A program made the translations under genes and the position numbers. Shown here piece after piece: positions 9,491 through 19,883 of a DNA stretch of 64,000 nucleotides (positions within the stretch are counted from its first letter, which is position 1; the number at the start of each line of letters is the position of its first letter). The notes beneath the pieces are model-generated. The model did not search any database. It saw only the letters and a list, made by a program, of their open reading frames with translations, and had not been told where the DNA came from. Origin of the DNA: JACKAQ01 sp020634975 [NCBI: Calditrichia bacterium] (GTDB lineage: Bacteria; Calditrichota; Calditrichia; RBG-13-44-9). The stretch covers positions 1,798,001 to 1,862,000 of the forward strand of contig JACKAQ010000001.1 of NCBI GenBank assembly GCA_020634975.1, given 5' to 3'.

Positions 9491-9509
9491 TTTCCTGATG
9501 TCGGTTAAT

Positions 9510-10017
9510 TTATTCCACCGACATCGTTTCATCTGTAATTTTGAAATCGAAATTGAATTGCAGCCGCTCTTCGCCAAACCGCACCCGAACGATGTTGGTT
9601 TGCGCCTCCTGAATGTCCGTCAGCAAGCTATTATGAATATTCAACTTGCGAACGCTGCTATTTGTCGCAATTTCCCAATTGGATTCGGTGATATCGTTGT
9701 CATATCGCCGGTTACGGAATTGCAGATCGCACGGCTCGCCATCCATTTTCAATGAAAAGTGCTGTTGCACGTATGCGTTCAGCAGGCTATCGCTGGCGGG
9801 TGATTCGTTGGGAGAATCCAGTTTTGGCGATGCGCCGGACAGCGATTTCAACGCTGTATCCAGATCATCCGTAAACATGCGGATGCGCACGGTAACGCGC
9901 TGTTCTTCCGGCAAAAAACGAATGGTGCAAATGCTCACGTAAATTTCGTGAGCATTTGCCGTTGCAAAAAAACATATCCCATCCGGTCAGTAAAACCATC
10001 CGCAACAAATTTTTCAT
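9510..10017 (-). CDS. DUF6702-like exported protein (frameshift in signal peptide)
   Basis: Small exported protein. The mature part starts AHEIYVSICTIRFLP and continues VTVRIRMFTDDLDTALKS, as in DUF6702 proteins, whose function is unknown. A start at 10017 gives MKNLLRMVLLTGW followed by a hydrophobic stretch, but the frame must shift in 9966-9985 to join ATANAHEIY; a seven-T run (forward A's 9966-9972) is the likely error site. That start overlaps the peptidase stop by one base (TGATG), so translation is coupled to the M28 peptidase. If the shift were real, only about 142 residues from 9938 would be made, without export signal. Confidence 0.68.
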
Positions 10018-11420
10018 CACATCCCGTATTGGTCAATCAAATAAATCAGTGCGGCAATTGACGCTGTGCCCAACTCCAGTTCGCGACGATTCACGCTGTC
10101 GAACGTATCGTTTGCGGAGTGGTGCACATCGAACATGCGCTGGCTGTCCGGCATAAATCCAATCATCGGCGAGCCGTCCGCTTTGTGCAGCGGACCGATA
10201 TCCACGCCGCCACCGCCTTTGTTGAAAAACGAGATGGTTTCGCGGGGGAAAAGCGGCAACCAGTTGCGCATTTTTTCCAATGAAGAATCTTCTGCGGTTA
10301 CACCAAAACCGCGCGGACTGAAGCCGCCGGCGTCGCTTTCGATCAAAACGATGTGATTTTCACCGTTTTGGACAGCCAGTTCCGCATATTTTTTGCCGCC
10401 GCGCGTGCCGTTTTCTTCGTTCATAAACATCACCGCACGGAGTGTATGGCGCGGTTTGTAACCGATTTTCTGCAACGTTCGCAGCGCGATAATGGAATGC
10501 ATGCATCCGGCGCCGTCGTCGTGCGCGCCGTGCCCGACATCCCAGCTATCGAGGTGTCCGCCAACGAGGATAATTTCATCGGGATTTTCGCTGCCTTTCA
10601 GCTCGCCAATAACGTTGTGCGACGGAGCATCTTCAAACCATTTGCTGTTGATTTTCAAAAATAATTTGAGCGCAGGATTGTTTTTCAACGCATCGGTGAG
10701 TTTATCTGCGGATTGAAAACCGAGTGCCGCTGCGGGAATTTTGGGCAGCGAATCCGCATAAATCAATGTTCCGGTATGCGGTTGATCATCAAATGATGAT
10801 GTAACGGAACGAATAACAATGCCCAGCGCGCCGAATTCTGCCGCACGACTGGCACCGCGTGCCCGCTGATCTACCGCTCCGCCGTATCCGGCGCCGGTGC
10901 GGATCACCCGCTGATCGAACGCACGGTTATAAAACACAATTTTTCCGGCAATTTTTTCGCGACCCAGTTCGGCAACTTCGTCCAGCGATTGCACTTCCAC
11001 CACTTCCGCCAGAATACCGTCATCCGCTGTGGGAACCGATCCGCCGATCGCCAGCACGTTCAAATCAACGCGATTGCCAGATTTCGGGACAATTTGCGCG
11101 ATCTCTTTTGCACCGCGTTCCCAGTGCGGCACCATCACGCTTTGCAAAAAAACGTTGTCGAACGGAAAACTTTCCATCACCTGCCGTGTCCACTGCACTG
11201 CTTTTGCGGCGTTTTCGGAGCCACTCAACCGTGGTCCGATAGTGTTGCACAAATAATCCAGCAATTGGTAGGTTTCGCCACTTTGCAGGGCTTCATCAAA
11301 AATGGCTTTCACCATTTTTTCATCCTTGTTTTCTTCTGTTTCCATTTGGGCAAAACCGGTAGCGGGCAATCCCCAAATCAGCAAACAGCACAAACTCAGG
11401 ATTTTTAGACAACGATTCAT
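10017..11420 (-). CDS. M28 family zinc metallopeptidase with PA domain
   Basis: Exported aminopeptidase or carboxypeptidase-type enzyme, 467 residues from ATG 11420. Signal peptide KILSLCCLLIWGLPATGFAQ. A protease-associated insert lies at about 115-260. The two-zinc site is seen in order: GGHLDSWD, HDDGAG, NEENGTRGGKKYA, ESDAGG and FDVHHSANDT near the end. Glu of NEE is the expected general base. GAGGA precedes the ATG; the longer TTG reading is rejected. It probably degrades oligopeptides in the periplasm or outside the cell. The downstream DUF6702-like gene is coupled by a one-base overlap. Confidence 0.93.
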   Translation of the reverse strand: MNRCLKILSLCCLLIWGLPATGFAQMETEENKDEKMVKAIFDEALQSGETYQLLDYLCNTIGPRLSGSENAAKAVQWTRQVMESFPFDNVFLQSVMVPHWERGAKEIAQIVPKSGNRVDLNVLAIGGSVPTADDGILAEVVEVQSLDEVAELGREKIAGKIVFYNRAFDQRVIRTGAGYGGAVDQRARGASRAAEFGALGIVIRSVTSSFDDQPHTGTLIYADSLPKIPAAALGFQSADKLTDALKNNPALKLFLKINSKWFEDAPSHNVIGELKGSENPDEIILVGGHLDSWDVGHGAHDDGAGCMHSIIALRTLQKIGYKPRHTLRAVMFMNEENGTRGGKKYAELAVQNGENHIVLIESDAGGFSPRGFGVTAEDSSLEKMRNWLPLFPRETISFFNKGGGGVDIGPLHKADGSPMIGFMPDSQRMFDVHHSANDTFDSVNRRELELGTASIAALIYLIDQYGM

Positions 11421-11643
11421 CGTGCGTCCTCTTTTCTTGTGAGTGATCTTTTTTTCGCGATATTCGCATGTCTGTTGCAATCAACAGCATAAAATTTGCG
11501 CAAAGCATTCGCGTTTCGCGTTTCATTGCTCGATTTCCAAAACAGTCCTTATTCTAACTGTTTTCCGCAAATTTTGCAAAAAATAAATCGTCTATTTGAA
11601 AAAGAGGTTGGCGATGGTAAACAGCAGCGATTTTGGATGATAC

Positions 11644-14140
11644 CTATTTACTATCATGAAATCTGCTAATAATCCGGAACAACTCTTTCGTATCGATCGG
11701 TTTGGAAATGTATTCATCCATTCCGGCTTGCATGCATTTTTCGCGATCGCCCTGCATGGCGTTTGCCGTTAGTGCGATAATTGGCACATGTGTGCCGGAA
11801 TTCAGCTCCCGCTGGCGGATTTCGCGGGTGGCGGTCAGACCATCCATCCGGGGCATTTGCATGTCCATCAACACAATATCAAACCGAACAGATTCGTGAG
11901 CGGCGATGCCTTCCAAACCGTCGTTGGCAACGGTAATTTCGTATCCTTTTTTCTCGAGCAGCCGCCGGATTAATTTTTGGTTTACCGGGTTATCTTCGAC
12001 AATCAAAACACGACGACCGTCACCGTTAACATTTTCGTCCTCTGCTTCGTTTTTGATATCACAACGGCGCAGTAACTTTCTGTTTTCGTTGACTTTAGGC
12101 TGCTCATACAAAAACAGCAGCAACTCGGTAATCCGCACCGCGGAAATCGGTTTTTGATAAACACCAGCCGGTCCGACAACGATTCCAGCAATTCCTGATT
12201 TCGCCCGTGATGGTGATATTGCATGACAATCACCGGTAAATTGGCGCTGATTATTTTCTGAATAAAATGGCTGCGGCTTCCTGCTCATTTTGGATGAGAT
12301 CGGAATCGAGAATGATGGCCGGTATAGCCATCGAAATTTCCGGAAACCAGTGTTCGCTAACGGAATGAATATCAGAAAATGTCCACACTCTCCGGCAAAT
12401 ACCAGAAAGCGATTTCTCATAATAGCGGGCTGTCGATGCGGATTTTGTGATCACCACAACGGAAACATTTCCCAGTTTGTCCAATGGCAATTTCAGGAAA
12501 TTTGCCGGTGTCGGCGTATCCAGTTTTACTGTAAACCAGAATTCCGACCCTTTGCCCACTTCGCTGTTAACACCAATTTCGCCGCCCATCAGAAACGCCA
12601 GTTCGCGGGAGATGCTCAACCCCAAACCGGTGCCGCCGTAAATGCGCGTGATGGAGCCGTCCGCCTGCGAAAAGCTCTGGAATATCAAATCTTTTTTTTC
12701 CGGCGGAATACCGACGCCGGTATCTTTTATCGAAAATCGAATGGTGGCGGGGCCGTTTTCCGGGCGATCGAGCAGCTCGGCACGAAGGCGAATTTCACCA
12801 TTCGAGGTAAATTTTGCGGCATTGCTCAACAAATTGAGCATTATCTGGCGAATTCTGGTGGGATCACCAAGGTAGGCGCCATACAATCCCGGATCGATCT
12901 CCAATACAAAATCGAGCTTTTTTTGCTGAATTTGCAGCGCAATTATCGCAGCCGTTTGTTCCGTCAGTTCGCCGGTACAGAAGGGTAGTTGTTCGAGGGT
13001 CAATTTTCCGGCCTCTATTTTTGAAAAATCCAGAATATCGTTTACCAGGTTCAACAACGATTTCGCGCTGGAGAAAATCGTTTCTGCATAATCGTGCTGT
13101 TCCGGCGTTAAGTTTGTTTTCAGCAAAAGTTCGTTCATCCCCAAAACGCCGTTTATCGGCGTGCGAATTTCGTGGCTCATATTTGCCAAAAATTCACTTT
13201 TCATCAGGGTAGATTCTTCCGCCATTTTGCGGGCTTTGTTCAACGCATCCACGGTTTCTTGCAGGCGCGTTTTTTGGGTTTCCAGCTCCCGGGTACGCTC
13301 CTTTACTTTGTAACGGAGCAACATTCCCCAAAACGATACGATCAGCAAACAACCAACGATTCCCAACACCAGATAATATTTGATATCGCTGGATAACCCG
13401 CTGATTTCAATATCTTTCGGCGACCGGGGATAAATCTGGTAATTGCCGTCGTACGGTTCGGTGCGATCGTATTGCCCCAAAATGCCGGTTACAGCTATTA
13501 GATCGCCGGGTTCAAAACGGGTGAATTCCAGATCGTCCTGCTGCGTTTTTTGGCGAAATGCCAATATCACTTCCCGGCTTTGCAAATGGAGCATCAGATA
13601 TTCGCCGGTTTCGATTTTTTCATATTTGAGCAGGCGGGCTTCAAATTGAACCAGTTGGCCTTCGAATGATTCCATATTTGCGAGGGTTAACTCAACCTCA
13701 ACGGGATCGGGCGGTTTTGAATCACCGCGATACTGGATAATCTGCTCTGCATCAATATGGGCTAAGCCATTGTTTTGACCGATTTTACCAGCGACGAGTA
13801 CACTGTCGCCAACTTGCAAATTTCGACTGATGGTTTTGGAAATCACCTGAATGCCTGCGGTGCCATCCTGAATAAAAATTCGCAATTCGCTCGGGTGAAA
13901 CACACCTGCCGCCACAGTAACACGACCGGAAATGGTTACTTTTTGACCGATTTTATCCGGTAAACCATCGAAATTTTTATCGATCCGGGCTTGCTCAATC
14001 GTCATTTTTATCGGCAGCCCGGACGCCGGGTTCATCACAGACGGTTTTGAGCCCCCCCAAACACTGAGAAAAATGAGAATGATTAATATTCGATAATACT
14101 TATTTTCACCCATGAATCGCCCAAATTCCCTTTGAAACAT
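11644..14140 (-). CDS. Hybrid histidine kinase with OB-fold-like sensor and two receivers (two frameshifts)
   Basis: About 832 residues when repaired. Order: N-terminal hydrophobic segment (ILIILIFLSVWGG); an extracytoplasmic region of about 200 residues with two OB-fold-like stretches (KVTISGRVTVAAGVFHP, GDSVLVAGKIGQNNG; then GDLIAVTGILGQYD); a transmembrane helix (YYLVLGIVGCLLIVSFWGML); a coiled coil; HisKA with SHEIRTPING near residue 320; HATPase_c with NLLSNAAKFTSNG, DTGVGIP and GGTGLGLSIS; a degenerate receiver; and a canonical receiver with VLMDMQMPRMDG near 753. Two shifts, near 12248 (AAAA for AAAAA) and near 12155 (AAAAA for AAAAAA), each need one extra A. An alternative start is 14113. 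OB-type sensor domains are uncommon in kinases. Confidence 0.88.
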
Positions 14141-14441
14141 AGCTTTTCCGCTACACTATTTTCGACGGAACCATTGCATACTTTACGCCCTATATTTTTA
14201 ATACTATTTTAGCAGGGCTAGATTGTTAGCAACCTATATTTCGCAATAATGAAACTTACCCCGTTTCAATTTATTACTTCCAACAACAAAACTCAAACCC
14301 ATATTAATCAACAGCTTAACAGCAAATAAAATCGACCGCTCATCACCAGATTTGAGCCGCTACCGACAGATATTTTTTTATAGAAATTGTGGTTGGTGTG
14401 ATATAAAAAAGTGAATCGCAAAATAACCGGAGTATGCTAAA
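14141..14441. other. Intergenic, nothing recognised
   Basis: About 300 AT-rich bases upstream of the hybrid kinase and downstream of the TetR gene. I see no coding frame, no clear hairpin terminator and no repeat shared with the rest of the window. Confidence 0.5.
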
Positions 14442-15113
14442 TTATCGCTGAATCAGCCATTTTATTAGCGGAAAGTTCAACTTTACAACATCATTTTGGA
14501 CAAAAAATTTCAGCAAGTCTGCGGCGCGTCCAATCACGTTACTGTGCAGCACTTCCTCCAAAAAATTGACCAGTTTATCTGTCAGCGCCATGCTTTTCTC
14601 GAAATTTTGGCTGTCATCGGAAAGCCAGAATTTCAACAGATGAATGTATTCTTTCGCCAAAACATCATACATTTGGGCATTGAGCAAAAAAGAGCGCTGC
14701 AGATCGGGAATTTGCGGATCGCTTTCCAAAATTTCGCCAATGACATCGGCAACTTCGCGATGAAACGCCGTCCCGGTATTTTGGAAAACCATTTCCCCGA
14801 ACGTTTCGTCCACAAATTCGCGCTGTTCCTGTAGCAGATCGAACATCATGTAAATAAAATTGCCCAGCTTTTCAGCCAAACTCATGCTGTGGTAAGCTTC
14901 AATTTGCAGCGACATTTCCCGGCAGCGCTGCACGCACAGCGGGTAAAATTGTCCGAGCACCTGATTTTTGCTGTTGAATTGCTGATAAAATTCACCCTGT
15001 TTGATTTTCGCCTTCTGGCAAAGCTGTTTCAGCGTAAAGTTGCCGCCAGTGGTGATGTGCAAATCGATTGCCGCATCAATGATCTGCTGACGAATTTCCA
15101 GGTTTTCCCGCAT
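14442..15113 (-). CDS. TetR/AcrR family transcriptional regulator
   Basis: A 223-residue DNA-binding repressor-type protein. The N-terminal helix-turn-helix is clear: IRQQIIDAAIDLH, then FTLKQLCQKAKIKQGEFYQQF and NSKNQVLGQFY. The C-terminal ligand domain is all-helical and not like a known subclass. The ATG at 15113 is set by AAAGGAT seven bases ahead. It is divergent from the LytS/LytTR pair with a 500-base gap. The target is unknown; autoregulation or control of a nearby gene would be usual. Confidence 0.87.
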   Translation of the reverse strand: MRENLEIRQQIIDAAIDLHITTGGNFTLKQLCQKAKIKQGEFYQQFNSKNQVLGQFYPLCVQRCREMSLQIEAYHSMSLAEKLGNFIYMMFDLLQEQREFVDETFGEMVFQNTGTAFHREVADVIGEILESDPQIPDLQRSFLLNAQMYDVLAKEYIHLLKFWLSDDSQNFEKSMALTDKLVNFLEEVLHSNVIGRAADLLKFFVQNDVVKLNFPLIKWLIQR

Positions 15114-15610
15114 GCTATATCCTTTATTTACAACTACCGATGATTGTTTGTTGATATTTGCGATATTCACAAATTAGTTCAGCTTATTAAATTGTGAAAA
15201 GCGTGTCAAGGAAGTTATTTTTTTCGCTCGAAAGCAACCATTTAATCACCGAAAATTACCGCCGGAACGTAACACAATTTTCTACCGTACCGGGAAACAC
15301 GCTTCCCAACTGTGGAAAAACGTTTCCTCACATCATCATTTTTGAACAAAAGAGTAAGCATTTAAACTATTATAAATAATCGACATAGTATGTTTTTGTG
15401 ATCAAGTTTATTTGCAATGGTACCTTTTTTGTAAATTTTGTTCGCAAGGAAGAGGTATTGAGTCGGCGAAGTTTTTTTTCGCCGTTGCCGCAGAGACACA
15501 TCTAAGCCGCCTGGGCTTTGCTGAGCTCCATTTCAAAAAAGTAGCTTTAACGTACCTGATTGCCAACAAAACTGGAGATTTGTTGGTTGACAGGCAAAAC
15601 AGGCCAATTT
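15114..15610. other. Long divergent intergenic region
   Basis: About 500 bases between the TetR and LytS genes. A 7-bp hairpin CGGCGAA/TTCGCCG (15464-15470 with 15478-15484) has a T-rich loop. I see no credible coding frame and no promoter I would defend. The kinase frame extends upstream to a TTG at 15560, but nothing in that extension resembles a protein. Confidence 0.45.
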
Positions 15611-16756
15611 ATGATGCAGCGCTACTTGAACGACTCGGGCTTTCAGCGAGGTTCGTGGCAATACCGGGAAAAAATTCTGCTTTCCGGCGTGCTGATGAGT
15701 CTTCTGTTGCTGAACAGCCGTTACATCCATCACGGACATGCGTCCGCAACGCTAAAACCGGTCACCATTTTTGTCTGGCTGATTGTCGCTACCGGATTTG
15801 CTTTGCTGATGTTTCCTGTCGTTATCTGGCTATGCCAACGGTTTCCGCTGGCGCAGGCACCGGTGAAACACGGGCTGGTCCATTTGGGAATAACCATCGG
15901 TGTTGCGATTGCACACCTATTTGTTTTTCGTGATGTTACGTGGCTGATCTGCTCGTATTGCCCTGATGCATTTCCAAATGTTTATGCTGCTATCGGAAGC
16001 TTTTTTTCAAACCAGATGTTGCCGGCATTGTGTATTTATCCAACGATGCTTGGCAGCCATTACGCAGTGCTGTTTTGGCACAGCTCCCGCGAACGCGATC
16101 GCCAAACCCGGCGGTTGCAGGATGCTCTGCAACGGGCAGAATTGCGCTCGTTGAATGCCCAGATCAACCCGCATTTTTTGTTCAATGCGTTGCAGATGAT
16201 CAGCGCGCTGGTGCACAACGACGCCAACCGTGCAGATCAGGCGATTGTTCAGCTCAGCAATTTGCTGCGGCTTACCCTTCGCCAAACGGATGTGGAAGTG
16301 ATCGCGCTGGAACAGGAGCTTGCGATGCTGAAATTGTATCTGGACATCATGCAAACTCGTTTTGAGAACACGCTGCAAATTACATTTGACATCGAACCCA
16401 AAACGCTGAACGCAGAAGTGCCTTATTTGCTGATGCAGCCATTGGTCGAAAACGCGATTGAATACGGCGCAAATCCGGTTGACGATAGCCGGAACATACG
16501 CATCAGCGCAGCTATTTCCGGCAGAAAATTACAGTTGGATATCGCCGATAACGGCAGAGGCTTTTCGTTGGAAGAAGCAAACTGGCAAGATGCCGGCGTT
16601 GGTATCTCCAATACTATCAAACGGTTAGAGCAATTATACGGCACCCGTCACCAATTCCGGATTTCTGACGGGATAGCTGGCGGCGCCAATGTAACAATTT
16701 TGATTCCTTTTCGTATTCATAAAGATGCCGCCGCAGTAAACCCTTCAAAGGAGTGA
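15611..16756 (+). CDS. LytS-type sensor histidine kinase
   Basis: Membrane sensor of the LytS/YehU class (His_kinase PF06580), 381 residues from ATG 15611 (15614 equally possible). About four membrane segments in the first 160 residues include ILLSGVLMSLLLL and IFVWLIVATGFALLMFPVVI. A linker follows, then the phosphoacceptor motif AQINPHFLFNALQMI and a HATPase core with LLMQPLVENAIEYG and DIADNGRGFS. No sensor domain other than the membrane part is seen. The stop lies four bases before the regulator's ATG, whose ribosome site is inside this gene. Confidence 0.9.
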   Translation: MMQRYLNDSGFQRGSWQYREKILLSGVLMSLLLLNSRYIHHGHASATLKPVTIFVWLIVATGFALLMFPVVIWLCQRFPLAQAPVKHGLVHLGITIGVAIAHLFVFRDVTWLICSYCPDAFPNVYAAIGSFFSNQMLPALCIYPTMLGSHYAVLFWHSSRERDRQTRRLQDALQRAELRSLNAQINPHFLFNALQMISALVHNDANRADQAIVQLSNLLRLTLRQTDVEVIALEQELAMLKLYLDIMQTRFENTLQITFDIEPKTLNAEVPYLLMQPLVENAIEYGANPVDDSRNIRISAAISGRKLQLDIADNGRGFSLEEANWQDAGVGISNTIKRLEQLYGTRHQFRISDGIAGGANVTILIPFRIHKDAAAVNPSKE

Positions 16757-16760
16757 AAAA

Positions 16761-17534
16761 ATGAAGTACATTCGAACGTTAATCGTCGATGATGAACCGC
16801 TGGCACGCGAAAAACTGCGCCATTTACTGGACGCAGAAAACGATGTGCAAGTGGTCGCCGAATGCGATAATGGCGAAAAAGCGCTCGCAATGGTTCGCGT
16901 AACCGCACCGGAAATCGTATTTCTGGATATTAATTTGCCCGGAATGATGGGCACGGAAATCGCGGATACACTCAACCAGCTCGTCAAACCGCCGGCGGTG
17001 GTTTTTGTTTCGGCACACAATCAATTTGCGATGAAAGCCTTCGAACTGAACGTGCTCGATTACCTGCTGAAGCCGTTTGATCCGGCGCGACTCAAAAAAG
17101 CCATTCAAAAATACCGCGATTTACACCAGACAGAAACGCCGGAAGCGCTGGATTCGCACCTGCAAAGCCTGCTTTCCCAGCTCACTCGTCGCCCGCGATA
17201 CATGGAGCGCGTGCTCATCCGCAGCGGCGATGATATTTTGATCATGAAAACAGATGATATCGATTGGATTGAAGCGGCGGGAAACTACGTCTATCTGCAC
17301 ACCGGCAAAAAATCGCGTTTGCTACGCGAAACGATGAACAATTTGCAGGAAAAACTCGATCCGGATAAATTTATCCGCATCCATCGCTCCTGCATCGTGA
17401 ATATCGAGCGGATTCGCAAAATGCAGCCGTCATCGCATGGGGAATTGATCATCGTGATGAGCGACAACACCGAGCTGACCCTCACACGAACATACCGGGA
17501 CAACCTCATCGGGCGATTCGAAATCCCGGCTTAG
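16761..17534 (+). CDS. LytTR-type response regulator
   Basis: A 257-residue partner of the upstream kinase. The receiver domain has DDEPLAREKLR, phospho-Asp in VFLDINLPGMMG and Lys in YLLKPFD. The C-terminal LytTR DNA-binding domain, from about residue 155, has VLIRSGDDILIMKTDDIDWI, NYVYLHTG and FIRIHRSCIVNIERI. LytTR proteins bind direct repeats upstream of cell-surface or virulence-type genes; no target can be named here. AAAGGAG (16747-16753) overlaps the kinase 3' end, so the two are coupled. The gene ends six bases from the convergent YhaN-like gene. Confidence 0.94.
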   Translation: MKYIRTLIVDDEPLAREKLRHLLDAENDVQVVAECDNGEKALAMVRVTAPEIVFLDINLPGMMGTEIADTLNQLVKPPAVVFVSAHNQFAMKAFELNVLDYLLKPFDPARLKKAIQKYRDLHQTETPEALDSHLQSLLSQLTRRPRYMERVLIRSGDDILIMKTDDIDWIEAAGNYVYLHTGKKSRLLRETMNNLQEKLDPDKFIRIHRSCIVNIERIRKMQPSSHGELIIVMSDNTELTLTRTYRDNLIGRFEIPA

Positions 17535-17540
17535 CAGCTA

Positions 17541-19883
17541 CTAAGCATCAACTTTGTAATCGACTTGCGGGGCTTCCTGCAGTGCCACCAAACCGCTGTC
17601 GATGTGATGATTCAGCGTGCTGACCACTTCATCTTTCGCGGAAAAATAGAGGATTTGCCAACCTTGTTTGGAAATTTCCACCAGCATATCCAATTGCTGC
17701 CGCAACCGTTTGGAATCGGATTTGAGAAACGGGTCATCGAGAATAAAAAAGCCCTTTTCCGATTGTAGCAACCGTTCGCCAAGCGCGATCCGCACGGCAA
17801 AATAAAGCTGGTCATACGCACCGCTTGATAGCCACGAGGGCAGCAATTTTTTGCCGTCGCTGCGCTGAATGCGAATGCCACTTTCATCTGCATCGTAATG
17901 CACAACCGGATAAAGCGCATCGGTTATTTCGCTGTAAATATTAGAGATACGACTACCTTCTCCAAACAATTCGCGAATTTTTTCGCGCTCTTCCCGTTCG
18001 ATTTCTTCAAAAATATTGATGGATGTCCGCACGTTGTGCTGACGCATTTCCGTATCGCTAATGAACTGTTTGAGCATGTGATCCAGCTGCTTCAGATCGC
18101 TGAGTGTACGGCTGGGAAAGCGGTCTTCTTCCGGCAATACAACCTCGTACGCCCGACGTTCGATATCACCGAGGCGGGTGCGAAATTCATGCAATTGCTG
18201 CTGCAACATCTGAATTTCCGACAGCAAATCATCCCGTTCATCGGTTGCCTGTGCCAGCGTTTTTTCCTCGAATGCAATGTTCGCTGCTTCGGATTGGTAG
18301 CTTCGCAAATCGTAAACCGATGATTCCCACTGCTGCAATTGCTCCGTCAAATCGCCGGATGCCGGACCAAAAAAGCTGGTGAGAACCGTGACAGACTCGT
18401 TGATTTTTTGCTCCACCCGCTGGCGCTCTTTCAGCTTGCGCTGGTATTCCGCCGGCGTGTCCATTTTGCTGGATTGATGAATTTTTTTGATGCTGTTTTG
18501 CGCTTCGGAAATACGTGCCTGTAATCCTTCGATGCGCTCATCGCGCAAATTTGCGTAGGTTTTCTCTAGAAACTGAACGCGGCTCTCTGCTTCATTAATT
18601 TGCTTTTGTTGTCGCTGATAGGTTTCTTCCAGCCGCAAAATCTGCTCCTGTATCTGCGATAGATTCTCGCCAGGAAGGTTGATTTCTTCAGCCATCAGCA
18701 AGGCATCCGACACCCGTAACTGATGTTCGCCGGTGGGGCTGATAAACCGGAAATAGTAAAAAAGCGACATCAAAAAAGTGCCGGTTGCAGACGATGCCGC
18801 CGCAACCAAAATGCCCGTATTTCCCGGCTGCCACATCACTCCCGCCAGCGAAATTAGCGCCACCAGTAAAAACACGGCTATCGCCGTAGTGAAGAACGGT
18901 TTGCTCGCCATAAACTTGGCGTTGTCTTTACGGTATTCGTTCATTTGCTGCATGAGCGGGCGGAGCCGGTTATCTACCGCAAACTTCCGTTGGCGAACCA
19001 CCTCAAACGTATTGCGTTGTTCGAGTAATTTGCGCTGCTCTTCCGCAAGCTCATTTTCGATGGACTGGCTTTGCCGGATGCTGGCGTTCAATTCGGCTTC
19101 TTTTTCGCGAACCACATTTTCCATCTGCTGCCATTGCAGATAAATTTCGTCGTTAAGTTCTGGAAAAACATTGAGTTGTTGCTGGAGATTGTAAATCAGG
19201 TCGAGATGACGCCGCCCGTTTTCATAGCGCTCCCGCTGGCGGGCTTTGCCCAATCCGCTGATGCGCTCTTCGGCGCTTCGCAGCCGTTGCTGGATTTCCA
19301 CCAGATTTTCTTCCACAATATCGTAGCCATCGGACGCAGCTTCGTGATAGAGCAATTCGCACTCATCCACCAATTCCCGCGCTGCCAGCAATCGCTTTTT
19401 GAGATAGTGGCTTTCGCGAGTATTCACCACTTCCATCGTTGGCGTAAAATCACCGATTTCCCGCAATTTGTCGATCACTTTTTGCACCGATCCGGTTCGC
19501 AAACCGGTCAGGCGTTCGGAAATGGCGTCGTAAAATTCGCTTTCGCGGGAGATCGTCAAATCGCTGTTGCGAATGATGAACAGGTTGCGATATTCCTCCG
19601 CAGTAACGTTCATGATGCTGGAAATATCACCGGCTTCCGGCAGCATAAACGTTTCGCCGGACTGATTTTCAAGTTGCAAATACCCTTCCGGCCGGTGCGA
19701 AACCCGGTCGATGCCCGGGAAAATTTTTGCGCGTTTGCCGAGCAGGAAATTGACCATCGCTTCGAGAGTGAGGGTTTTTCCGTCTTCGTTATTGCCATAA
19801 AAAAGGTTGAAGTTTTCCAGTTTGACCACGCCGCTTTCGCCCAACGGGCCATAGCGATGGACTCGGAACTCCTTTATTCTCAT
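17541..19883 (-). CDS. SMC/SbcC-like ATPase, YhaN type
   Basis: A 780-residue coiled-coil ATPase. The N-terminal half of the ATPase head includes LENFNLFYGNNEDGKTLTLE, a P-loop reading GNNEDGKT rather than the usual GxNGSGKS. Long coiled coils (about 180-320 and 400-640) follow. The C-terminal head has LPSWLSSGAYDQLYFAVRIA (signature) and GFFILDDPFLKSD (Walker B, DD). A hydrophobic hairpin in the middle (AIAVFLLVALISLAGVMW and a second segment) suggests membrane anchoring, as in YhaN. The start overlaps the nuclease stop by four bases (ATGA). Together they resemble SbcCD/YhaON; a DNA end-processing or repair role is likely but unproved. Confidence 0.9.
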   Translation of the reverse strand: MRIKEFRVHRYGPLGESGVVKLENFNLFYGNNEDGKTLTLEAMVNFLLGKRAKIFPGIDRVSHRPEGYLQLENQSGETFMLPEAGDISSIMNVTAEEYRNLFIIRNSDLTISRESEFYDAISERLTGLRTGSVQKVIDKLREIGDFTPTMEVVNTRESHYLKKRLLAARELVDECELLYHEAASDGYDIVEENLVEIQQRLRSAEERISGLGKARQRERYENGRRHLDLIYNLQQQLNVFPELNDEIYLQWQQMENVVREKEAELNASIRQSQSIENELAEEQRKLLEQRNTFEVVRQRKFAVDNRLRPLMQQMNEYRKDNAKFMASKPFFTTAIAVFLLVALISLAGVMWQPGNTGILVAAASSATGTFLMSLFYYFRFISPTGEHQLRVSDALLMAEEINLPGENLSQIQEQILRLEETYQRQQKQINEAESRVQFLEKTYANLRDERIEGLQARISEAQNSIKKIHQSSKMDTPAEYQRKLKERQRVEQKINESVTVLTSFFGPASGDLTEQLQQWESSVYDLRSYQSEAANIAFEEKTLAQATDERDDLLSEIQMLQQQLHEFRTRLGDIERRAYEVVLPEEDRFPSRTLSDLKQLDHMLKQFISDTEMRQHNVRTSINIFEEIEREEREKIRELFGEGSRISNIYSEITDALYPVVHYDADESGIRIQRSDGKKLLPSWLSSGAYDQLYFAVRIALGERLLQSEKGFFILDDPFLKSDSKRLRQQLDMLVEISKQGWQILYFSAKDEVVSTLNHHIDSGLVALQEAPQVDYKVDA

